From assembly GCF_001540865.1 (NCBI RefSeq), contig NC_033621.1, positions 18,159,816 to 18,223,815 on the forward strand: a stretch of 64,000 nucleotides of DNA. The letters run 5' to 3'. The notes under the pieces were generated by a model. That model did not search any database. It saw only the letters and a program-made list of their open reading frames with translations, and was not told the DNA's origin. Of this stretch, positions 33,600 to 46,500 are shown one piece after another; positions within the stretch are counted from its first letter, which is position 1; each line of letters opens with the position of its first letter. The DNA comes from Ananas comosus (taxonomy: Eukaryota > Streptophyta > Magnoliopsida > Poales > Bromeliaceae). Both the position numbers and the translations under genes were made by a program.

Positions 33600-36450
33600 T
33601 TTGTAAGGGTTTATTAGCATCATTTGGAAGCCATTAGACGTGTTCGAAGCGAACTAGACGTGCAAAACGGTCTCAAATTGATGCTGCCAAGTTCTTGTTA
33701 GTGCAGGGACCAAACTGCGAACCTGCAGGGACTGGATTGCGAACCTGCAGGGACTGATCTGTGAACTGTTAGACTGCAATGCACTTTTGCAATTTCCAGG
33801 GGCTAAACTGCATTTTTCTGGTCTTATCACTTAACCCCAATTAATCTGAGGATGTACACGTATTGGGACACCTCCTCCATCTGTTATTCTTATCTCTTTT
33901 CTCTCTCTCTTTCTCTCTCAGCCAGGAAGCCATGTGGGGAAAGGGGGAGTGCTGAAATTTCTTGTGTTGGCAGCCTTGATGCTTGCGGATTGAGAAGGGG
34001 CTGATCCGAGCAGGAAAACCAGCTGAGGCAAGTAATAGCTATGTTAGTTAAGATGGAGGTGATGACTTAAGAAAGGTTTTTAATGGATGGAATGATATGT
34101 GTATGCAGGGAATTTCAGTAGAGACTGAAATAGTGAAAGAAAATGGAGAGTTGTTGCTTGATTGAAGCTCCCTGTTGATCCGAGCTAAGAAACATCTGGG
34201 AAAGAAGCTTGGAGCTTGAGGTAAATGATTAATTCTCAGCTGGAATTATTACAATTGATTAAGAGTCTACATGATGAAAACTTTGTGGAATTAAGCTTTG
34301 TGCTGTTGGGGCTGCCGAATAGGAATTGTAGCTGAGGAAGACCTTGAAGCAGAATTTTTGGTTGTTGAAGCTGAATTCCTTGTTGCTGGAGCAGGGAACC
34401 AATTGGAGAAATTTCGAAATTAAGGTAAGATGGGTTCCACAATTAAATATAGTCCAATTAATCATTTTAGGGATGACGTAATAAAGGATTTCTTGCTGCT
34501 GAAATTTCAGCTCTGAAATTTAGGCTGATTGAAGTTGTCGAGGTGGAAATCAGCTGGTGGAGTTTGAGAATTAAGGTAAATTACTTACGTCTTAGCTGAG
34601 AACTAATTATGGCTGCAAAGGGGATTAAGTTTAAAGTATTATAGTGCTGAAATTTCAGATTTGGAGCTGCCAAGTGAAGTTGATCCATTGGTGCAGCCTT
34701 TGCTGTCCGAATTGTGAAGTATGGCTGAAGTTGATACTTTGAGTGAGTTTCTTGATGCTTCAAGCTGAAATAAAGGTTGTAGAAATTAACCATAACTCAG
34801 CTGAGTTTTGAGACAACACACTTGTTCAAGCTCTAATTGAGGCTTAGTTACTTAATTTATGTGAAATGCTAATTAGAAGTGGAAGTAAGGGAAAGTTGAT
34901 GTGCTGAAATTACAGCTTTGGTGAAGATTTTCCTGGTGTTCCGAGTTGAAAGGGAGCTTTAAGAAGCTGAGAATAATGTAGTGAAGCTTCCAATTCGGGT
35001 AAGAATAATGTTTGTCCCTAAACTGAGCAGTGTTAATACTATAAACATGATTCCTAAGTGAGCTGAAATTCAGCAAATGCTGAATTTCAGCATTGAGGAT
35101 TCTTGATGCTTTAAGTTGAAAAGAAGCCTGAAGGAGAGCTTCAAAGTTAAAGTAAGACGGTTAAGTTGTTACATTAGAAGTGGATGCATTAGTGCTGAAA
35201 TTCCAATATGAGTTAAGATTTCAGCATTGTTACAGAGATGAGTAAGGGACTGAAATAAAAGGCTTCAAAGCAAAGTTTCTTACTAATTAGAACTGATGGT
35301 TCTAAGCTTATAATAGTTGCTCAAGAAGAGGTTAATTGCTGAAAAAACAGCATGAGACTAGATTTCAGCTTGGTGCTGAAATCAGCATTGAGCTGGTCAT
35401 GTATACTTATACGTTGATACTTGGAATTAAAAGGCTAACTTATAACATATATGAACAATGACTTTAGTTTAATCTCTTTTATGCCTCTATAATTGAAAAG
35501 GAATCACGCCCAAGAGTCTAAGTTGACGTTCCGACAGGTCGGCGACGCGCTAATTACGGTAGAGACCGTTCTAGTTCGATTGGCACTGAGTCGCGAGTAC
35601 TAGTTGTCGACGCATTTCGAGACATTGATCTCAGTTGATTGACACCATCCACCCTGGTTGCTACCGCCAATCTTTGACTTTAATTCTTGAGCATCACTTA
35701 TATTTAGCATCGCATTATAGGTGCTGCATTTGCTGCAAGTGAAAAGGTGAATTACTATCACAATAATAGAACTTGTGAACCTAGTATGTGGACTAGAACC
35801 CTATGAATGCATACTTAATAAACAAAGGAACTGGGATCTAACTAGAAATTTGGTTAGTCATCCGAAAATGAATTTATAAACTAGCATTAAAGACTAATAG
35901 AGTTAAAATTTGTGACATTGTTCACAGTGAATCCTGCTAAAGGGCGACTCATATCAATACTCACGATAGTCTGTTTTTGAAGTCGCGTGGTCGCTCCACC
36001 CGAGCATGGCACTCCGCAGTTTTTCACACGATGGGCTAAATAGTATTTGCCCATCGACTAATACAGTCAGACACACGGTCGGGAGACAGACCCAAATAGC
36101 TTAGGGCCCGCCAGGGATTGATTGTGATTGCAATTAACCAAATGGTTACTAATTGTTGGAAAAAGTTGGCTATAAAATAAACATATTTACCAGTTTCTAC
36201 ATGCTTCTTCAAAGCTTGTACAGGTCATTTAGTAGTTACATATTATACGTTGTTACAATCTGTTTACTTACTTTTGCATAAAAATGAATATACGCTAGTT
36301 AAAAAATCGGCGGGTCGGCGGCGACCACTGAAACTTTTCTGTAGTTCATCAACACCAACTCAACCATCAAACAAATTCCAGTGAAAAGCGGTGTGTCGAG
36401 GAATCGTGGCAAAAGCCCCAGCAGTTTAGCTAGCTGACACTCAGGTATAG
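33600..36450 (+). mobile_element. Probable degenerate LTR or LTR-retrotransposon block with GCTGAAATTTCAGC repeats
   Basis: The layout parallels the solo LTR at 59 kb: repeated GCAGGGACTGGATTGCGAAC-type words (33,705-33,775), then a CT-rich leader (33,895-33,920), then a long non-coding part. From 33,945 to 35,395 short palindrome-like words GCTGAAATTTCAGC and variants recur in irregular units of about 150-250 bases, often followed by AAGGTAAGA-like words. Around 35,520-36,120 is a GC-richer stretch (GCATGGCACTCCGCAG, GTCAGACACACGGTCGGG) similar in character to plant LTR interiors. No gene is seen and ends were not placed. Confidence 0.45.
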
Positions 36451-36781
36451 TACTTTACATATGAGTTCATGTGAGACTATAGTAAACAGAGACATGTAAA
36501 TTGATGTAAATAAAAAATCATGTATTAAAATTATCATTAAATCATTGAAGATTTTAAAATTCACAAGTGTAATTTTTAGATATAAGCTACTTTAAAAATA
36601 TCACTGTGGTTGTGCTCCCATCTCGTGCAACCATGTATAATTAATGATTACTCTGTTGAACTGTTTTATATTCTTTATACAGTACCGTTGTTGTTAGCCT
36701 TGGCGGACAGAGGAGTCTGTCCGTCGGTCTCTTGTACGGGCCCGATCGACCAAATTGCGAAGCGGACTGACCATATAAATA

Positions 36782-36783
<2 letters not shown>

Positions 36784-36820
<37 letters not shown>

Positions 36821-36846
36821 TATAATATATATATATATATATATAC
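36784..36846. repeat. (TA)n microsatellite
   Basis: Long TA dinucleotide tract. From 36,850 to 37,440 the DNA is AT-rich with recurring GAAATTAAATAGAAAAAT words and shows no gene. Confidence 0.9.
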
Positions 36847-37445
36847 TAGTAAAATGTACGTGCAAATACATGTAATAATTATTAGAAAAAATTATAATTT
36901 TTTAAAATTATTTTTAAATTTTAGGCCATATTTTATATGATTGCCAAATATGTATCTAAAAAATTTAAAATAATAAATCACACTATTAAGAAAGATATGC
37001 TTTAAATGATAAATAATTAACAATAATCTCTAATGCAAAAATTACTTTTGAAATTAAATAGAAAAATAAAATCTGTTAGGAAATAAAATTTTGAAATTAA
37101 ATAGAAAAATAAAATCCGTTATCTTAAAAAGAAAATATATTTTGAAATTAAATAGATAATATCTAAAAAAAGATATTTTAAAATAAAATAGAAAAATATC
37201 TTTTATAGGATTTTCACACCCATAGAAAACTTACTTTTGAAATTAAATAGAAAAATTTATATTTTAGGATTTTCACATCAGTAATCTGTTATAGAGAAAT
37301 TACGTATTCATTACTGTTTCTCTTTTTATTTTTATTCTTATATTTAAAATTTTTCGTACGGAAAGAGAAAAATGAGCGCTAATTTTTTCGCCTAAAAATG
37401 GGTCCGTCGACAGACCCAAATTTGAATATACGTGCTTTTATATAT

Positions 37446-37503
37446 AGTATAGATATAGATATAGATATAGACTATAGACTATAGACTATAGGCTATAGAT
37501 AGA
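37446..37503. repeat. (TAGATA)n/(CTATAGA)n short repeat
   Basis: Hexamer and heptamer repeats about 90-145 bases upstream of the uricase ATG. Possible 5'-flank microsatellite; no promoter motif can be confidently chosen inside it. Confidence 0.8.
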
Positions 37504-37592
37504 TTTGCAAATTAACCGTATATATAAAAGAAAATTTTAACTTATTTCCCCTCGAAGGGAAAGGAAGGAAGAAGAGACGATCTCACTCCGCC

Positions 37593-40500
37593 ATGGCCGA
37601 GGGTTTCAAGCTCGATCAGAAGCACGGGAAGAGCCGCGTTAGGGTTTCTCGGGTTTGGAGACAACCCCTCAGCGGCGGCGATGCGATCGTGGAGTGGAAC
37701 GTGAGCGTAAGCCTCTTCTCCGACTGCCTCCCAGCGTACACCTCTGGCGACAACTCCGCCATCGTCGCCACCGACTCCATGAAGAACACCGTGAGGGAAC
37801 CCTAAACTCCAATCCTCCACAAACACCTGGTTCACTACTACTGCATCTGCCAGATTTGAATCGCGAATTTGTGGAATTCCCTTTCTAATCGTCTTAATTC
37901 GCGTTCAATTTGTGCTTGATTTGTTGAATTTGAAGGTGTACGCGAAGGCGAAGGAGTGCTCCGAGGTCGTCTCTGTGGAGGTGTTCGCGATTATTCTCGC
38001 GAGGCACTTCTCTTCATTCTATCCTCAGGTGATTCGATATAATCGCATATACCCCTAAAATTGTCCTACTATATGTATGCTTTTGCAAAATTTGCATAAT
38101 CTGATTCTTTCACGTCAACTTCAAAAAAAAAAAAAAAAAAGAAGAAGAAGAAGAAAGAAGAAAGAAAAGAAGAAAAGGAAAAAATAGAAAAGAAAAGAGA
38201 AAAGAGGATTCTTGCATGTTCATTTAAACCTTAGCTCATTACATTCATATCATTATTGAATATGGTGGGCGATATTCGTGTAAGACATGCAATTTTCGAA
38301 GGGGCCCCAAAAAAAAAGAAAAGAAAATACAATTCTAGATTTGGAGGGCTTTGCACTGAGTGCTTAATTTTGCATTGATCCTCCTAAAAGCATGAAAATT
38401 TTACAGACTATGTAACTTACAAATTTACAGAGGTACAGGGGTGTATGCATGTAAATGACTCTTCTTTTTTTTCTTTTTCTTTTTCTTTTTTTTAACCGGT
38501 AGTCCTGTGAGAAATGGTTGATTCTGTTTATCTGATTCGTGTTATTTGTAGGTTTCGGCTGCTGAGGTTAAAATAGTTGAGAAGCCTTGGGAACGCATGG
38601 TCGTTAGTGGTCGACCCCATTCACACGGTGTGTGTGGATGCAGTCCATTCTTTAGAAATAATATGAGTTATTTCGTTCATCATGTTTTCTTTTCTGAAGG
38701 TTCTTTTGTGACCTTTAGGCTTTAGCTTACACAACACACACACACACACACAGAGAAAGAGAGAGAGTTCAGCTACTATACTCTTATGAGTACAATCGCT
38801 TTCGTACTCATAAATCATTTTCGATGATAAAGCTTCCTAATTGACGATGTATACTGTTAAATATAATTTAAAGTATTTAAATAGCACGGTGCTTCCGTGC
38901 TATCAAGTCGTTTCCGATACTAAGACTTTCGAATTGACGATCGGCTCTATTAGACTTGATCTAGAGTATTTGAAGTGCCTAGAAAATAAATTTCACGATT
39001 TTTCGATATCATTTTCCTAATGATCGAAGAGCCCAAAATCAATTATTTTAATGGTCGTGGTGAGTTAATTTGCAAGTTTAATATTGTTGACATATCCAAA
39101 TCATGTGAAATTTTGATAGAAAATTTTTTATACTATATAAAACAAGATCAATATTTTTGATATAAAATTTTAGTGTCATATCATTACTTCTTGCTATATT
39201 TTTATTTATTTTCAGCCATTGATTTTGACCATTTCGATCACTAGGTAAATGATATTAAAAAATTATAAAATTTATTTTCTAAATACTTCAAATACTTTAG
39301 ATTTGACCTAGAGTATTTGAAGTACTGGAAAATAATTTTCACGATTTTTCGATTTCATTTACCTAATTATGATTGAAGGGGCCCAAATTTAATAATTTTA
39401 ATGGTCGTGGTGAGTCATTTGCAAGTTTAATATTGTAGAAATGTCCAATCATGAGAAATTTTGATGGAAAATTCTTTATACTATATAAACATGATCAATA
39501 CCTTTGATCTAAAGTTTTAGTGTTATATCATCACTTTTTATGAGATTTTTTTTCAACCATTGATTTTGAACCCTTTAGATCACTAGGTAAATGATAGCGA
39601 AAAATCACGAAATTTATTTTCTAGAGATTTTCAGTACTCTATATCAAGTCTAACGGAGTTGATTGTCGATTCGGAAGTTCCAGCATTAGAAACGACTTGA
39701 TCGCACGGAGCCACCATGCTTCTGAAAGCACACAAGCTAGACTCTGTACATACAAACATATATATGAATATCATACATATTCATATATATACATACATTC
39801 ATACACGCATACATATGTGTGTGTGTGTGTGTGTGTGTGTGTTTGAAAGTAAACGAGAAAGTTTATTTTCGCCATCATTTCTGGCAATAGGAAATCCAAA
39901 TTGACGATCCACAACGTTAAACCTGAGCTAGACCATTTGACCTTCTTAAGTTTTAAATTTCACAATTTTACAATATCATTTGCCTAGTATTTGAATAGTC
40001 TAAAACTAATCGACAATCCATACTGTTAAACATTATCTAGAGTATATAAAACTTTTAGAAATCAAATTTTATAATTTTTTGATATAATTTACCTTACAAT
40101 CAAAAGATTTCAAAATTGACAATTTTTAACAGCGGGTATGGGATACTTGCTAGTTTAACGGTGTAAAAGAATCAAAATCGATTGAATATTTGATAGAAAA
40201 TTCTATTCACTATCTAGATAAAGATTAATAATTCCGATCTTAAATTGAAGTATTCAATCATCTTTATACTCTAGATCATATTTAACGGTGTGGATTGTCG
40301 ATTCGGAAACTCCATCATTGAAAACAACTTATGAGTACGAAGAGCTCTATACTCATAAGAGTATAGTAGCTATATATATATATATATATAAGTATTATAT
40401 ATTATAATAAGCAGATAGGAAGTGACAGACGTAATCCTATATAGAATAAAAGAATATTCCATACATATTATAAAAATAAATAATTTTTATTATAAATTTT

Positions 40501-43500
40501 GGTAAATATAAGGCTAAATTACATAAAATCCCCCTGTCAATATCCGCTTTTCACTTTCCCCCTGTCTTAAAACCCTACACCTTTGCCCTTTGTAAAATAA
40601 AAAATGTTCACTTCACGCCTGCCGTTAGTGCTCTGTTAGGGTTCCGTTTATAAAATATTATTATATTTTTTTATACTAAAAATACCCTCAGCCTCCTCTC
40701 GTCAACGTTGCCGTCTCTTTCCTCGCCGCCTCACCCTCCTCCGCTGCCTCGGCCTCGCCCACTAGCCGCATTTCTCCCTCACTTTAAATGTCGTAAAAAC
40801 CAACGCCAACTAGCCGCATTTTCTCCCTCACAAATAGCAAATGCCAACGGATATGACCCATTATTGGCATCTACACCCGTCGCAACCAACGCATGCCCTT
40901 GATACTTTCCATACATATGAGTTCCATCAATGCTTAATAATGGTCGACAATAAGAAAACCAATTAATTGACGGCCCGAATGCCTAAAATACTCGTCCAAA
41001 CTGCCTAAACACCATTTAGCAGGATTTTAGGATCAAGACGCCATCGAGTCCTAGGATTCACGTGTTGTAGTATAAATAGGAAGCGACCAAGATCGGTGTA
41101 TGATTCCTCCTAATCACCATTGATCTGTAGTGCTTTACTTCTAGCCTGCCAAGCTTTCAAATAAGGTATGTCTACATGCAATTCATTACGCACCTTTTTT
41201 TTAATTTCCGTCAGTGTCAAAGTAAGCTTTGCCCTCACTGATGGGAGAATATGTCAACATATAAGAGATGAAATACAGTTTCGATGTGCAGTGTTAAGCA
41301 CCGGAACTAAACATGTATGTTGCCCGGCATATGTTTTAACTCTAAAGTAACTCACATCCTTTGGCACCGATGCATGTAATCTCCAAGGACATGAATCTAC
41401 CATGCATTTAACTGTATAAGCCTTTGTCGTCAACTTTATTACTTTCATTTGCACGTTGTGAGCAATATGTCATTCCCCAAAAGTGTGCAATAAACTTGAT
41501 TTATCACAAAATACCCGACCAACCCATAAGTCATCAATGCTAGAAGGGCATTGTTCAATCTGCGGACGATCAAATTCACCGTTATCGACCACATATTGGT
41601 CCATCCAATCGTCATCCTCTACAAATTGCTCTGGATGATCTATAAACTCTGCACTTTCATCTGGATCATCAACATATTCATTATTGACAATTGGATAATC
41701 AATCTCAGTATATATGATATCTGCGAGGATAGTCCGCTATCATGATCCACATCACAGTGGTGACCTTCCGCCACAATATTCTTATTTAAGACCAAATCCG
41801 AAGGTTCATGTTCAACACCATCCTGATCATTAGCGTAACCATCTTCAGCTACTTGTTGCACTTCAGCCTGATTTCCTATACCGTCATTTTCGGTTCCCAC
41901 TGGATACGATCTAAAGTCATGCACATCATGAGAGGTATGAAATCTGTAATTATTTCGTAATTAATCACTTTCTAACGAAATAAAACGGTGAATGATTAAA
42001 TTAATTATAGCGTATTCTAACCCTTCTCACATGAGACGCCTTACTCTCTACCCAGTGGGGCATGGAAACTAGGAGCCATGGCATGATGAATGGTACGTGG
42101 GAGGGGAGGAGGACCACCAACAACTACATTCGGAAAATTCATAGTCCCTACAATTGATGAGAGAAGGCATTCCAATGAACAACAATAGCCACATTACTAC
42201 GCGCCATCCTAACTTTTACAAAATATAATATTGTAAACTAACATAATCATAGTAATATTTGAGCAATTTATAATATCAATTTGCAAATAATATGTGTTCA
42301 CTACACCGGAAAATAATAAATTATAATATTGTAATAAAATTATGGTATAAATTTTTTTAAAAAAAATTATCAATTTTCAATATAAATTTATCAATTTTTA
42401 GTATACATGTATTTACTATACTCATTTTTCAAATTTCAATATACAATGATACAAATAGAGTTTAAAATATGACCTAAAGTGTGCATGCTACCAAATATAA
42501 ACAAAATACAACAAGTTATATTGAAAGAACATAATAATCTATAAACAACCAACTCTACTTCCAAAACCACTACAACTTTTTTTCAAAATTCTCACCTCTA
42601 ACCTAATGAGGACAATGTGGATGCAATGCTGAGGAGAGAGGGCGCGGCGGCGGCCTTGGCGATGGCAGCGACAGCAGAGGCTTCGGCGTCGACAACGGCT
42701 TCAGCGACGACGGCGTTGGAGTCGGCGTCAGATGGCTTAGAGAGAGACAGAGAGGAGCTCGGGGAGAATGAGTGAGAAAGGAGAACGGTTCGGTGGGGGC
42801 TAGGATATTTTGATTAAAGGCGGTGAACCGTTCACCGCATTTAAAGGCGGTGAATCGTTCACCGCATTTAAAGGCAGTGAATCGTTCACCGCCTTTAAAT
42901 GCGGCGGTAAACCACTTTAATAGAATGCGGTAAATGATTTACCGCATTCTTAAGTTATTCACACCCGCACGCCCTAGTGCTGACCTGGCCTATTTGAGGC
43001 CTATTTGTACAATAAAATTTAAAGCAGGACTATTTTTATAAAAAAAAATTGATCAACTAAGTAAATTGTTTCGCTTTTCTCCCTGTAGCCTAGCATATAA
43101 CAATGTGCGAAAGTGGCATAGACAATGACTTTCTTTAATTCCCAATTTATACCCAGCCGAAGCGACTGTCTGACTCTGATATTATTCTCACTTTCAGGAT
43201 TTAAGCTTGGGAGTGAGATGCATACTACAGAAGTGACAGCGAAGAAGTGCGGTGCCTTGAGTTTAGCTTCTGGAATTCAACAACTTTCTTTGCTAAAAAC
43301 AACTATGGTGAAATAAAGTTCTATAAATACTGCTTTCTGTTGTCCTGTTGGTTGTTTTTCATGTCTCGTATATCTTAAGTTTTCCAGAGCATAGGAGAAG
43401 TAGTTTTGCAGTTCTTATTAAAGTATTCCAAATTTTACTTGGCCTTTATTTTTAATTCTTGGGTTATACTGTTGATATAGTCCTTAAAGGAATATTGTTG

Positions 43501-46500
43501 AAATACTAGACAAATATTGTTGAAATAGTAGATAGTGGACTCTCCAGCAATAAACCACCTTCATCATCGTTAGTATATAATTTATCTGATTGATTTTTTA
43601 CCAAGCAACATAATTTTCGACTTAGATGAAACTGCTTTTAAGTGTTGCTATGCGTTGGGAAACTCTCTTTCCCCCACAAGTACTCTGCCAGAAACCTTGG
43701 AAATTTTTTAGGGTTAATTACATCATTGGTCCGTAACCTTTGCACCAATTTTCACTTGGGTCCCCAACCTCTTTTTTTGCAATCGAATCCCTAATCTCTT
43801 GATTTTATTGCAATTAAGTCCCAGCCGTAAAAAAGGTGTTAAACTTAACGAATCACCACGTCAGCGCCTACTTGGCTTCTTTCTGCATATCAATTTTGAT
43901 CCCTAAACTTTGCATATTTTTCACTTTGGTCCCCAAAAATAAAAATTCAAAATTTTAAATTTAAATTCAAAATTAATATTAAACTAAAATTTAAAACTAA
44001 CGAGAAATTAGAATTTTGAATTTGAATTTAAAGCTACAATTTTGATTTAAAGCTTTATTAAAATTTTGAATTGAAATTCAAATTTTAAGTTTGAATTTTA
44101 AATTGAATTTAAAATTTGAATTCAAACTTAATATTTTGATTTTGATATTTCAATTTGCATTTAAAATGAAAATTTTGAAACTGANACATTACATGCGTTA
44201 AAAACCTGAGAAGAAATAATACAATTCCAACTAAATTTTTAATCTTATCGTAACTAAGTCTTTAAAATTAGATCTCCGGTACGTTTTTCACGTATGTTGT
44301 ACGATATCGATTTCTCTTATTTATTAACCCAATTAATGTGGTAACCAGGGGTTGGAAACGTGACAAAAAGTTAAACCAGGGGTTGTAAAAAAAACCGTTA
44401 GTTTAGAGATTTTAGAGCTAAACTAGTGTTACGTTGGGACCAGCGATTTTTTCACAATTTTAATTGTGCTAGCGGTGCTAGTCGCGGTGCTTCCGCGTCA
44501 CAGTCGCGGTTAGATTTATGTGTTAAATTGCTGACTTTGATATTAAGTTTACTTTAGTTTTCTAAGTTTCTTTACTAACTTTTAAATTTTAAATTTATAT
44601 TTCCAACTAAAGCCTGAGTTTAACTTTAAGGTTGTCACATAAATTCTAATTTCTGTTTGATTGTCACACTTAAGATTGGGATTATCTTTTCTGTTTCAGT
44701 TTTGCCCTTTACCTGGGTCAGCTTCAAATTTAAGTTTACATTTTAGCCTTAGTTTAGTATTTAAGTTCGTTTTTCCTCCTTATGTTTCTATTTTCGATTT
44801 TAGTTTTATACCTTCTAGTTTAGATTTAACTTTCAATTCTATAATTTAAATTTTTAGTCATGAGTTTTAACTTTACACTTTAGACGCCTGTTGGAGGCCT
44901 TTATCCCGACCTCACCTCTCCTAATGACACAGAAGACGGAATTGCTCTCACTCTGAAATCTGGTGGAGAAGTACCCTACACTAATATAGTCCCAGGATGA
45001 TCTCCCAAAAGATATATTATTAAAACGAGACCCTACTCTCGTCTGTATTTCCACCTCGCGAACCTCCTTCCCTTAATCGTTATTAACGGTATTGCACCAT
45101 CTAACAGAATAACCTCGCTTTATCTTCTAAAAAAGTCTTGAGATTTACGTGTCGCTCATAGAATCATTGACCCTAAGCGAGCGAATTTCTGTGGACCTTA
45201 GAAAAAAGAAAAAAAAGAAAAAAAAGAAAAAAAAAAATGTCTTCGGGTCAACATAATCTAACATCAGATCAAGTAGTAGATTTATTTCCCAATTAATGTG
45301 GCCATCAGGGGTTGGAAAGGTAGTTAAAAGTAAACTCAGGGGTTAGAAAAAAAAAACGTTAATTCAGGGATTAAAGAATTAAAATAATGTTAATCCAGAG
45401 TTAGCAATTTTTTTGACAATTTTAATTGCCTTAGCGGTGCAGTCGCGGATACAACGTTAGAAAACGTACAGTTAATCCAGGATTTGAAACGTGTTAAAAG
45501 TAAAATCAGGGATTTTTTTTAAGTTTTAAAATTTAAATTTAAGTTTTTATTATAATTTTAATTTTAAAATTTGAATTACATGTTTATTAGGGGGATATTA
45601 ATTTTAACACTGAATTTGGTGGGGTTGCAATTGCACCATGAAATAAAAGAAATTGAGTCCTAGTGATTTAAAGGTTCGGGACAAAATTGAAACTACACTA
45701 GAAGGGTTGATTACCTCTGCTGCAACTTACTTTTCATTTACATAAAAAGATAGGATTTTTCTTATAAAAATAAGAGCAGACAATAATATGTAACCATCTT
45801 AGATTTGAGAAATTGGAAATCGCTAATTTGTTTTGTGTGCTACAGAGTTCAAGGATTTCACATTTCAACATTTCTGATATTTTTTCTGTTATTTGATTGT
45901 TTAGGTGATTATTTTCTTCTATTGCAGTCAGGCTTTGAAGAATTTGTGAGGGATAAATACACGCTCCTTCCGGAGACAAGGGAAAGGATGATGGCAACAG
46001 AGGTCACTACTTCTTGGAGGTAGGTCTTCTCATACCCTCAATTTAATTTCCAATAAATTATCAAAAGCCTATAACAATTTAGGCTCGTATTTATATTCCT
46101 TTTTCTTTCTTCCTGTTATTTTGTTATATTGGCTGAACACAAAAGCAAATAAACTCTTTATTTGTTGATGTTCTGTTGAGCTTTTTAAATTGACGTGTGA
46201 GGGAGAGAGAAAGAACTTTGTGTTTACAATTGATGCACGGTAAAATTTTCTCAAGAAAGGAAAGTTTGCTTCTATAATCATGAAAAAGATCATCATATGC
46301 GAAAGGGAATGGGTATTTGAGTAAATTTGCTATGTTTTACTTAGAAAAGATTTTGGCAAAAAGCCAAACAGGAGTAGCGACCACTAGTCTTTCATCAGCC
46401 TCTAGGCCTATTGATAAATGCTATGAAGTCTTTTTGGGTTACATTTGTTTTCACCATTTTGTTCTCTTATTATTTTTCTTCTTTTTTTTCCTTTTGGCTT

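Larger units (their letters stand above)
40512..42960 (-). mobile_element. MULE remnant in uricase intron 3
   Basis: The left edge GGCTAAATTACATAAAAT starts at 40,512 and matches the terminal inverted repeat of the complete MITE at 48,116-48,467. Further right are minus-strand transposase segments. The right edge is uncertain; a palindrome array lies at 42,819-42,945. No reverse-complement end matching the left one was found, so the element is truncated or rearranged. Confidence 0.65.

Noticed and set aside
42640..42780. Ala/Gly-coding GC-rich patch near the MULE remnant
   Set aside because: Simple GGC/GCG trinucleotide bias without a start context or splice partners that I could support.
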